Source: Candidatus Marinamargulisbacteria bacterium SCGC AG-410-N11 | GTDB lineage: Bacteria; Margulisbacteria; Marinamargulisbacteria; GCA-2716485; AG-410-N11 | NCBI GenBank assembly: GCA_003265895.1 | Contig: QFBS01000016.1 | Span: forward strand, 1-33,367 | DNA length: 33,367 nucleotides | Direction: 5' to 3' | Part shown: piece by piece, positions 25,901-33,367 of the stretch | Layout of the letters: every line of letters starts with the position of its first letter | Numbering within the stretch: the first letter of the stretch is position 1 | Made by a program: the position numbers and the translations under genes | The notes under the pieces: model-generated | Database searches by the model: none | Told to the model about the DNA's origin: nothing | What the model saw: the letters and a program-made list of their open reading frames with translations, nothing else

Positions 25901-26186
25901 GCAACCATTGGGTGGAAAAGCTCAATATGGAGGTCAGCGTTTTGGTGAGATGGAAGTATGGGCCTTGGAAGCTTATGGAGCAGCTCATACACTTCAGGAG
26001 ATATTGACCATTAAGTCAGATGATTTAACGGGTAGAGCTAAGGCTTATGAATCAATTATCAAAGGAAATATGTTGACAAGGCCTGGTACACCGGAGTCTT
26101 TTAGAGTTTTAATACGAGAATTAAGATCAATCGCTTTAGATGTCAGAATCGTTTCTTCTGGTGGATCTGAAGTTGATTTTCGATAA
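22977..26186 (+). CDS. rpoB: DNA-directed RNA polymerase subunit beta
   Basis: A 1069-residue beta subunit with a GTG start and AGGAG 6 bases upstream. It is compact: the lineage-specific insertions that take the subunit to 1340 residues in E. coli are missing. The rifampicin pocket reads [22 protein letters not shown] then LSALGPGG (near 24108-24200). It keeps the residues equivalent to Asp516, His526 and Ser531, so a rifampicin-sensitive type. [32 protein letters not shown] and the C-terminal [20 protein letters not shown] block (contact with beta') are intact. rpoC follows after 14 bases. Confidence 0.98.
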   Translation: [1069 protein letters not shown]

Positions 26187-26200
26187 AGGAGAATAAATAA

Positions 26201-29200
26201 ATGTTAGTTAATAATCCAAGTAATTTTGATTGTCTAGAAATTGGTTTAGCTTCTCCAGATCGAATTAGATTTTGGTCTTATGGTGAAATTGAGAAGCCTG
26301 AAACAATTAATTACAGAACATTTAAACCTGAAAGAAAAGGTTTGTTTTGTGAGAAAATATTTGGTCCAGTTAAGGATTGGGAGTGTTCTTGTGGTAAGTA
26401 TCGTCGTGTTAGGTATAGAGGAATTGTCTGTGAGCGATGTGGTGTAGAGGTTACTCATTCAAAAGTAAGACGTGAGCGTATGGGGCATATTGAATTAGCG
26501 TCCCCTGTTACTCATATTTGGTTTTTAAAAGGAATTCCAAGTTATTTGAGTTTGTTACTTGATATTAATATTCGAACGTTAGAAGAGATTATCTATTATG
26601 ACTCATATGTTGTTGTTAGTTATGATCCTTCTCTAGAAGGGACAATAAAAGATCATCAACCTGTTATGGCTAATGACTATTTAGAGTTTAAAGAAAAATA
26701 TGGAAATAAAGTTAAGTTAGATATAGGTGCCTTAGCTATTAAAAAGTTATTGTCTACAATGGATATAAAAAAAGTAGTTAAAAAAATAAGAGAAGAACTT
26801 GAAACGGCTAAAGGGCAAAAACGGTTAAAGTTAACAAAGCGAATTAGAGTTTTAGAAGCTTTACAAAAATCTGGAAATAGGCCTGAGTGGGTGGTTTTGG
26901 ATGTATTACCAGTTATGCCGCCTGATTTAAGACCTATGGTTCAGTTAGAAGGTGGGAGATTCGCTACTTCTGATTTAAATGATTTATATAGACGAGTTGT
27001 TAATAGAAATAATCGATTGAAGCGGTTGATGGATATTGGTGCTCCAGAAATGATTTGTCGTAATGAAAAAAGAATGTTACAAGAAGCAGTAGATGTATTA
27101 ATTTCAAATGGAAAAAGAGGACGTTCTGTTGCAGGATCTAATGGTCGCCCTTTAAAGTCTTTAGGTAATATTATAGAAGGTAAACAAGGACGATTTAGAC
27201 AGAATTTATTAGGAAAACGAGTTGACTATTCTGCACGGTCAGTTATCGTTGTTGGTCCAAAATTAAAGTTTTATCAATGTGGTTTGCCAAAAGAAATGGC
27301 TTTAGAGTTATTTAAACCTTTTGTAATTAGGAAGTTGGTTGAAAAAGATATATCCACTAACGTTAAAAGTGCGAAACGTAAGATTGAAAAACGAGATGTT
27401 GAAGTATGGGATATTCTAGAAAATGTTATAAAGGGACAGCCTGTTTTATTAAACAGGGCACCAACTTTGCATCGTTTAGGTATACAAGCATTTGAGCCGA
27501 TTTTAGTAGAAGGGTCTGCTATTCAAATTCATCCTTTAGTTTGTACTGCTTTTAATGCTGATTTTGATGGAGATCAAATGGCTGTACATGTTCCTTTGAG
27601 TATAGAGTCGATAACTGAATGTAAATTATTGATAATGTCTCATAATAATATTTTATCACCTTCAAGTGGACAAGCTATTGTTACGCCTACTCAAGATATG
27701 GTTTTGGGTATTTATTTTTTAACAATTATTAATGATGAGTTAAAAAATGGTGAAGGAAAATTTTTTAGAGATATTCATGAAGCTGAACGAGCATTAGATA
27801 GTAAAACTATTAATTTACAATCTTTAATTAAAGTTAAAATTAAAGATAAATGGTATGAAACATCCATGGGTCGGATTATTTTTAATAATTCCATATGGAA
27901 GGTTTTAGAGAGCAATAATATAGAAGACTATGATTTTATAAATATTGATATTGGAAAAAAGCAATTATCTGATTTAGTTTATAATTGGTTTGTAAAATAC
28001 GGTAATGAAGTAACCTCTTTATTAGTGGATAAATTAAAACAAGCTGGTTTTAAATATGCAACATTATCTGGTATTTCTATTGGTGTTGATGATTTAACTG
28101 TTCCATCGGAGAAACCGAAAATAATTGAAGAAGGTAGGAAAGATGTCGAAAAACTTCAAGAACAACTCAAGACTGGTTCTATTACAGAGTCTCAAAAAAT
28201 AGAACAATCTAATGAAGTTTGGAGAGGGGTTACTCAAAGAGTTTCTCAAGAATTAGAAAAAACGATGGGTAAAATGAATAATGTTTATATTATGGCTAAT
28301 TCAGGTGCTAGAGGAAATATTGATCAGGTAAGACAGCTTGCAGGTATGAGGGGGCTAATGTCTGATTCTCAGGGACGTACTGTAGAAATTCCTATTAGGT
28401 CTAATTTTAAAGAAGGATTAACTTTAACGGAATATTTTATTTCTGCTTATGGTGCTCGAAAAGGACTTGTTGATACAGCATTGAGAACAGCTGACTCTGG
28501 ATATTTAACAAGACGATTGGTTGATGTTGCTCAAGATGTCATGATTACAATAGAAGACTGTGGTGCTACTGAAGGTGTTTATAAAGAAGCTATTAAAGAT
28601 GGCAAGAATACGGTTGTAAGTTTAGCAAAGATAGTTGAAGGAAGTTTTAGTTTGGAAAAAGTTGTTGACCCCGAAACAAAGGAGGTCATATTAAATAAAG
28701 ATGAATTAATTACTAGAGAAATTTCTAAGAAGTTAGAAACTCAATCTATTGAAAAATTACATGTCAGAAATGTATTTAAATGTCAGGCATCTCGTGGATT
28801 ATGTCAGCGATGTTATGGTATGGACTTATCATCTGCTAAGAAGATAAATGTAGGGGAAGCTGTTGGGATTTTAGCGGCTCAATCAATTGGAGAGCCAGGT
28901 ACTCAGCTTACTATGAGAACTTTCCACACAGGTGGTGTTGACTTAAGAAAAGCTGCTTTGATAGAGTCTTTTTCTCCAATTAAAGGAAAAGTTAGTATTT
29001 CAAAAAATACTGAGATTACTATGTTAGAAGATGATGCTGAAAAACAATATATTGTTCTTAATTCTGGTAATCTTACTGTTAAAGGGAAGGATACTAATTT
29101 TGATATTGATATTCAACGAGGAACTCGTTTGTTTGTTAATTCTGGAGATACAATCAATAAAGACGATAAACTTTGTGAAGATGATCCAACATATGAATAT

Positions 29201-30385
29201 ATCCAAACAGCTAAAGATGGTGTAGTGAAAATCTTATATAGATCTTGTTCACTTCAAAAAGGAGAAGAAATAGTTGCTGCTGGGTTTGCTCAAAAACATG
29301 GAGAATTGTTTATTTATGATCCTAAGAATACCGTAGATGTTACTGTAAAACATGATTGTATTGATAAGATTAGTGTTGGTCAAAAAATCTCTGCAGATTT
29401 TATCGAGACTGAAGGTGAATACTCTGGCGGTTTAGTTAAATCTATTGGAGATAGAGCAGGTACAAAGGCAAAATCTGGAACATTCGTAACCTTAATTAAA
29501 GGAGTATCATATTCTTTTATAAGAGGTACTCGAATTTATGTAAATGAGGGAGATAAAACTAAACAAGGAGATATTTTATTTAAAGAAAGAACGTCTACAG
29601 GAGATGCTTCTAAGACTTCTGATATTGTTCAAGGTTTACCTAAAGTTGAGGAATTATTTGAAGCTAGGAAACCAAAGGATCATGCAATATTAGCTGAATT
29701 TGATGGCGTTATTGACGTGGTTACAGAAAATGAAAACTTTGATCAAATATTTTTAATTAATGAGAGTGGGGAATCTCGTGATTTTAAAATAGAAAAAGAT
29801 ACCAGAGTTTTAGTTTATTCTGGTCAAGAAGTTTTAAAAGGAGATCAGATAACAGAAGGGAACATTAATCCGCATGATATTCTTCTAACTAAGGGAGTTA
29901 CAGCTACTCAAGAATATTTAAGTAAATCTGTATTAAAAGTTTATTATTCTCAAGGTGTTCAAATTAATATTAAACATATTGAGGTAATTGTAAGACAAAT
30001 GACTAAAAAGATTCATATTTATGATATGGGTGATTCTTCGTTCTTATTAAATGAATTAGTTGATCAAATTACATTTAATCGTGTTAATAAGGAACTTAAA
30101 GAAGAAAATAAACAGCTTGCAGAAGGAATTAATATTTTATTAGGTATTACTAGAGCTTCGTTAAGTACTGATAGTTTTGTTTCTGCTTCTTCATTCCAAC
30201 AAACAGCTAGTGTTTTAACAAAGGCTGCTATAGAAGGCCAAATTGATCCAATGAATGGATTAAAAGAAAATGTTATTATTGGAAAATTGATTCCTGCTGG
30301 AACTGGTCTAAACGTTTATCATCGGCTAGGATTTAAGCAAGTGGTTGAAGATGAAAGTGAAGAAGAATTAGTAGCTGATAAATAA
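26201..30385 (+). CDS. rpoC: DNA-directed RNA polymerase subunit beta'
   Basis: A 1394-residue beta' subunit with an AAGGAG site before its ATG. The N-terminal zinc site is [20 protein letters not shown] and the catalytic loop NADFDGD starts at residue 452. The second zinc site uses Cys in IEDCGATEG and in [12 protein letters not shown]. The trigger loop is split. [12 protein letters not shown] (about 28912-28945) and [15 protein letters not shown] (about 29632-29676) are separated by some 225 residues. That insert contains repeated strand-rich units, at the place where SI3 sits in E. coli. The C-terminal [20 protein letters not shown] block is intact. Confidence 0.98.
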   Translation: MLVNNPSNFDCLEIGLASPDRIRFWSYGEIEKPETINYRTFKPERKGLFCEKIFGPVKDWECSCGKYRRVRYRGIVCERCGVEVTHSKVRRERMGHIELASPVTHIWFLKGIPSYLSLLLDINIRTLEEIIYYDSYVVVSYDPSLEGTIKDHQPVMANDYLEFKEKYGNKVKLDIGALAIKKLLSTMDIKKVVKKIREELETAKGQKRLKLTKRIRVLEALQKSGNRPEWVVLDVLPVMPPDLRPMVQLEGGRFATSDLNDLYRRVVNRNNRLKRLMDIGAPEMICRNEKRMLQEAVDVLISNGKRGRSVAGSNGRPLKSLGNIIEGKQGRFRQNLLGKRVDYSARSVIVVGPKLKFYQCGLPKEMALELFKPFVIRKLVEKDISTNVKSAKRKIEKRDVEVWDILENVIKGQPVLLNRAPTLHRLGIQAFEPILVEGSAIQIHPLVCTAFNADFDGDQMAVHVPLSIESITECKLLIMSHNNILSPSSGQAIVTPTQDMVLGIYFLTIINDELKNGEGKFFRDIHEAERALDSKTINLQSLIKVKIKDKWYETSMGRIIFNNSIWKVLESNNIEDYDFINIDIGKKQLSDLVYNWFVKYGNEVTSLLVDKLKQAGFKYATLSGISIGVDDLTVPSEKPKIIEEGRKDVEKLQEQLKTGSITESQKIEQSNEVWRGVTQRVSQELEKTMGKMNNVYIMANSGARGNIDQVRQLAGMRGLMSDSQGRTVEIPIRSNFKEGLTLTEYFISAYGARKGLVDTALRTADSGYLTRRLVDVAQDVMITIEDCGATEGVYKEAIKDGKNTVVSLAKIVEGSFSLEKVVDPETKEVILNKDELITREISKKLETQSIEKLHVRNVFKCQASRGLCQRCYGMDLSSAKKINVGEAVGILAAQSIGEPGTQLTMRTFHTGGVDLRKAALIESFSPIKGKVSISKNTEITMLEDDAEKQYIVLNSGNLTVKGKDTNFDIDIQRGTRLFVNSGDTINKDDKLCEDDPTYEYIQTAKDGVVKILYRSCSLQKGEEIVAAGFAQKHGELFIYDPKNTVDVTVKHDCIDKISVGQKISADFIETEGEYSGGLVKSIGDRAGTKAKSGTFVTLIKGVSYSFIRGTRIYVNEGDKTKQGDILFKERTSTGDASKTSDIVQGLPKVEELFEARKPKDHAILAEFDGVIDVVTENENFDQIFLINESGESRDFKIEKDTRVLVYSGQEVLKGDQITEGNINPHDILLTKGVTATQEYLSKSVLKVYYSQGVQINIKHIEVIVRQMTKKIHIYDMGDSSFLLNELVDQITFNRVNKELKEENKQLAEGINILLGITRASLSTDSFVSASSFQQTASVLTKAAIEGQIDPMNGLKENVIIGKLIPAGTGLNVYHRLGFKQVVEDESEEELVADK

Positions 30386-30449
30386 ACTATTTACATTTTA
30401 ATAAATAATATGTAACAATTTGTAAACTAAAAGATATAAGGAGAATAAT

Positions 30450-30836
30450 GTGCCAACAACAAATCAGTTAATTAAAAAGAAAAGAAAACCTAAATTAATA
30501 AAAGGTAAAGCTCCATCTTTAGAAAAATGCCCTCAGAAAAGAGGAGTGTGTACTAAAGTATATACTTCGACACCTAAGAAACCTAATTCTGCTTTAAGAA
30601 AAGTTGCTAGAATACGATTATCTAATGGTTTTGAAGTTACGGGATATATTCCTGGAGAAGGTCATAATTTACAAGAGCATGCTGTTGTATATATTAGAGG
30701 TGGTAGAGTTAAAGATTTACCAGGTGTTAGATATCATATTGAACGAGGTCGTGGTGATCTGCAAGGTGTATCTGATAGAAAGCAATCACGCTCTTTGTAT
30801 GGAACAAAGAAAAATACAGGAAAAGGAAGTAAATAA
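30450..30836 (+). CDS. rpsL: 30S ribosomal protein uS12
   Basis: A 128-residue decoding-centre protein. The start is the GTG at 30450 ([12 protein letters not shown] follows); an ATG two bases earlier is in another frame. AAGGAGAATAAT precedes it. [20 protein letters not shown] and [13 protein letters not shown] are conserved, with the lysines linked to streptomycin sensitivity in their wild-type form. Its stop overlaps the rpsG ATG by one base. The 64-base gap after rpoC is AT-rich and may hold a weak promoter. Confidence 0.98.
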   Translation: MPTTNQLIKKKRKPKLIKGKAPSLEKCPQKRGVCTKVYTSTPKKPNSALRKVARIRLSNGFEVTGYIPGEGHNLQEHAVVYIRGGRVKDLPGVRYHIERGRGDLQGVSDRKQSRSLYGTKKNTGKGSK

Positions 30837-31309
30837 TGTCTAGGAAAAAAGGAAAGTTTAATAAAAGAATCTTAGAGGGAGATCCTGTTTATAACAGTAT
30901 TAAAATAACAAAGTTAATTAATCAAGTAATGTTAGATGGTAAGAAGAGTATCGCTCAAAAGATCGTTTATTCTGTACTTGATAATTTAGCTAAGCAAACT
31001 AAAAAAGAAGCTATGGAAGCTTTTGATAGTTTGTTAAAAAATGTAATGCCTGCAATGGAAGTTAAGTCAAGACGAGTTGGTGGTTCTACATATCAAGTTC
31101 CAGTAGAAGTAAAGTCTGATAGGGCTTTAGCATTAGCGTTAAGATGGTTGATATCTAATGCTCGAAATAAAAAAGGTGTTTCAATGCAGGAGGGGTTATC
31201 TGCAGAGTTATTAGATGCCTATAATAATATTGGATTATCTGTGAAAAAGAGAGAAGAATCTCATAAGATGGCTGAGTCGAATAAGGCTTTTGCACATTTT
31301 AGATTTTAA
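30836..31309 (+). CDS. rpsG: 30S ribosomal protein uS7
   Basis: A 157-residue protein that starts assembly of the 30S head and touches tRNA in the E site. [37 protein letters not shown] and the basic C-terminal helix ([15 protein letters not shown]) are all present. Start overlaps the rpsL stop (TAATG), so the two are coupled as in the str operon; fusA follows after 19 bases. Confidence 0.98.
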   Translation: MSRKKGKFNKRILEGDPVYNSIKITKLINQVMLDGKKSIAQKIVYSVLDNLAKQTKKEAMEAFDSLLKNVMPAMEVKSRRVGGSTYQVPVEVKSDRALALALRWLISNARNKKGVSMQEGLSAELLDAYNNIGLSVKKREESHKMAESNKAFAHFRF

Positions 31310-31328
31310 TAATTATTGGAGATATATA

Positions 31329-33367
31329 ATGAGCAAACAGGATAAGGAATTAGAATTAGTAAGGAATATTGGAATAGCTGCGCATATTGACTCAGGAAAG
31401 ACAACTCTTACTGAGCGAATATTGTACTATACTGGTAAGTCTCATAAAATTGGTGAAGTTCATGATGGTAATGCAACAATGGATTGGATGGAACAAGAGC
31501 AAGAACGAGGTATTACTATTACTTCTGCAGCAACTACGTGCTATTGGAAAGATTCAACTATAAATATTATAGATACGCCTGGTCACGTTGACTTTACTGT
31601 TGAAGTAGAGCGATCAATGAGGGTTTTAGATGGTGTTGTTGCAGTATTTTGTGCCGTTGGTGGAGTTCAACCTCAAAGTGAGACTGTATGGCGTCAAGCT
31701 GAACGATATGAGGTCCCAAGGATAGCATTTGTTAATAAAATGGATCGTGTGGGTGCTGATTTTGATAGAGTGGTTGGTATGATGGTGGAAAACTTACATG
31801 CTAACCCTGTAATTATAAATTATCCTATTGGCGCTGAAGATAACTTTTCAGGAATTATTGATGTTGTTAGGGATAGAGAGTATGTTTATAAGAATGATGA
31901 TGGTTCTGAATTTGAGGAACGTGATATTTCTGAAGAGCATAAACAAAAAGCTACAGAATTGAAAGAGTTATTAATGGAGGCTGTTGCTGAGGCTGATGAT
32001 AAATGTTTAGAAAATTATTTAGAGAATGGGACTCTTACTTTAGATGAATTAGAGAAGTGTATACGTCAAATGACTTTAAAAGGTAAGATTGTTCCTGTTT
32101 GTTGTGGTTCTGCTTTTAAAAATAAAGGTGTTCAGCCATTACTGGATAACGTTATACAGTATTTGCCATCTCCTGTTGATATGCCTGCCGTTGAAGGTGA
32201 GGATGTTAATACTGGGGAATTAGTAAAGAGAGCACCTTCTGTTTCTGAGCCATTTTCAGCTTTAGCTTTTAAGATTCAGACAGATCCTTTTGTTGGTAAG
32301 TTAACGTATGCCAGAATTTATTCCGGTTCAATTAAATCTGGGACTTATGTAAGTAATACAGTAAGTAATAAAAAAGAGCGAGTTGGAAGAATTATGCAGA
32401 TGCATGCTAATTCAAGAGAGCAGATTGATATGGCTAAGGCCGGTGATATTGTAGGTATGATTGGTTTGAAAAATACTAAAACAGGTGATACATTAGCATT
32501 TGAAGATGATAAAATTATTTTAGAAAAAATTGATTTTCCTGAGCCTGTAATTTTTGTTGCGATTGAGCCTAAAACAAAAACTGATCAGGCTAAGTTGGGA
32601 GAGTCTTTAGAGAAGTTAATTGAAGAAGATCCTACTTTTAGAGCTACTACTGATTCTGAGACTGGTCAGACTATTATATCTGGTATGGGTGAATTACATT
32701 TAGAAGTGATAACGGATAGATTGTTGCGAGAGTTTAATGTTCAGGCAAATATTGGTAAGCCGCAGGTTGCTTATAAAGAAACTATACAAAAAGAAGCAAA
32801 GGCTGAAGGTAAATTCGTTAGACAAACAGGTGGTAGAGGTCAGTATGGGCATGTTATATTAACCGTAGAACCTTTAGAGCGTGGAAAAGGAATAGAATTT
32901 GAAAGCAAAGTTGTTGGAGGGCGAATACCTAAAGAATTTATACCTTCTGTAGAAAAAGGTGTAAGGAATACATTTGCTTCTGGGATTTTAGCTGGTTATC
33001 CAGTTGTTGATGTTAAAGTTACTTTATTGGATGGTTCTTTTCATCCTGTTGATTCTTCAGATGTTGCGTTTCAGGTAGCTGCCTCTTATGCTGTTAAAGA
33101 TGCATTTAAAACTGGTGCTGATGCTACAATACTGGAGCCTATGATGTCTGTTTTAGTTGAAATACCTGAACCAAATATGGGTGATGTGATTTCAGATCTA
33201 AATAGTAGACGAGGTAAAATTGATAAGATTGAAAGTACGAAAAATAATATACAATCTGTTAAATCATATGTTCCTTTATCAGAGATGTTTGGATACTCAA
33301 CTTCATTAAGGTCAGTAACTCAAGGTAGAGGTGTTTACACGATGGAGTTTTTTAGGTATAGTATATG
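31329..33367 (+). CDS. fusA: Elongation factor G, 3' end cut by window edge
   Basis: The translocation GTPase EF-G. 679 complete codons are present, open to the last base, so only some 10-20 residues should be missing. ATG at 31329 with GGAGA 6 bases upstream. G-domain motifs are AHIDSGKTT (G1), [10 protein letters not shown] (G2), DTPGHVDF (G3), NKMD (G4) and GSAFKNKG (G5). Domains II to V follow, with [14 protein letters not shown], the domain IV tip around [11 protein letters not shown] and a typical C-terminal [15 protein letters not shown]. The P-loop Ser in place of the commoner Ala is seen in some bacterial and mitochondrial EF-Gs. It closes the str-type order rpsL-rpsG-fusA. Confidence 0.98.
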   Translation, partial: MSKQDKELELVRNIGIAAHIDSGKTTLTERILYYTGKSHKIGEVHDGNATMDWMEQEQERGITITSAATTCYWKDSTINIIDTPGHVDFTVEVERSMRVLDGVVAVFCAVGGVQPQSETVWRQAERYEVPRIAFVNKMDRVGADFDRVVGMMVENLHANPVIINYPIGAEDNFSGIIDVVRDREYVYKNDDGSEFEERDISEEHKQKATELKELLMEAVAEADDKCLENYLENGTLTLDELEKCIRQMTLKGKIVPVCCGSAFKNKGVQPLLDNVIQYLPSPVDMPAVEGEDVNTGELVKRAPSVSEPFSALAFKIQTDPFVGKLTYARIYSGSIKSGTYVSNTVSNKKERVGRIMQMHANSREQIDMAKAGDIVGMIGLKNTKTGDTLAFEDDKIILEKIDFPEPVIFVAIEPKTKTDQAKLGESLEKLIEEDPTFRATTDSETGQTIISGMGELHLEVITDRLLREFNVQANIGKPQVAYKETIQKEAKAEGKFVRQTGGRGQYGHVILTVEPLERGKGIEFESKVVGGRIPKEFIPSVEKGVRNTFASGILAGYPVVDVKVTLLDGSFHPVDSSDVAFQVAASYAVKDAFKTGADATILEPMMSVLVEIPEPNMGDVISDLNSRRGKIDKIESTKNNIQSVKSYVPLSEMFGYSTSLRSVTQGRGVYTMEFFRYSI

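Noticed and set aside
30448..30450. ATG as the rpsL start
   Set aside because: It is in a different frame; the conserved PTTNQLIKK sequence is read from the GTG at 30450.
1..33367. CRISPR arrays, insertion sequences, integrases and long direct repeats
   Set aside because: I looked for regularly spaced repeats, transposase motifs and terminal inverted repeats and saw none.

Overview
The window is a chromosomal segment of an AT-rich bacterium (about 30% G+C by eye). It runs from the 3' part of a dihydroorotate dehydrogenase-like gene to most of fusA. The organism is very probably diderm, since it carries two heptosyltransferase-type (GT9) glycosyltransferases. I cannot place it in a phylum from the sequence alone. 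A compact RpoB, an RpoC with a large trigger-loop insertion and the unusual accessory genes would fit an uncultured lineage; Margulisbacteria is only a guess.

Layout. (1) 2-5062 is a left accessory block: a partial DHODH-like gene, a tandem GNAT protein, a small ankyrin-like protein and a 689-residue protein. The last carries the metal-binding and pyrophosphate-binding signatures of a class I terpene synthase, fused to a long helical C-terminal extension. (2) 5133-8943 is a glycan cassette: two GT9 proteins, each with an extra C-terminal Rossmann-like half-domain, and one GT2 enzyme. (3) 8986-17003 is a tightly packed housekeeping run: purL, a secreted protein of unknown function, recG, rsmD, coaD, a coiled-coil protein, rph and a JAMM peptidase. 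(4) 17014-19413 lies on the minus strand: rplU-rpmA-obg-proB. (5) 19663 to the right end is the classic transcription-translation cluster: tRNA-Trp, secE, nusG, rplK, rplA, rplJ, rplL, rpoB, rpoC, rpsL, rpsG and fusA (truncated by the window edge).

Regulation visible in the sequence. There is a divergent promoter region between rplU and tRNA-Trp, a hairpin in the rplU leader and a strong hairpin between rplL and rpoB (attenuator or processing site). A recurring TAAAAT placed exactly 6 nt before the start codon occurs in three unit-heading genes that lack a Shine-Dalgarno sequence, which suggests leaderless mRNAs. No stretch longer than 300 bases lacks a gene; the longest gap (19414-19662) is the divergent promoter region.

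The main candidate for something new is the terpene-synthase-like protein at 2993-5062, next to the ankyrin-like protein. Second are the three-domain GT9 proteins. The right half of the window is ordinary core genome.
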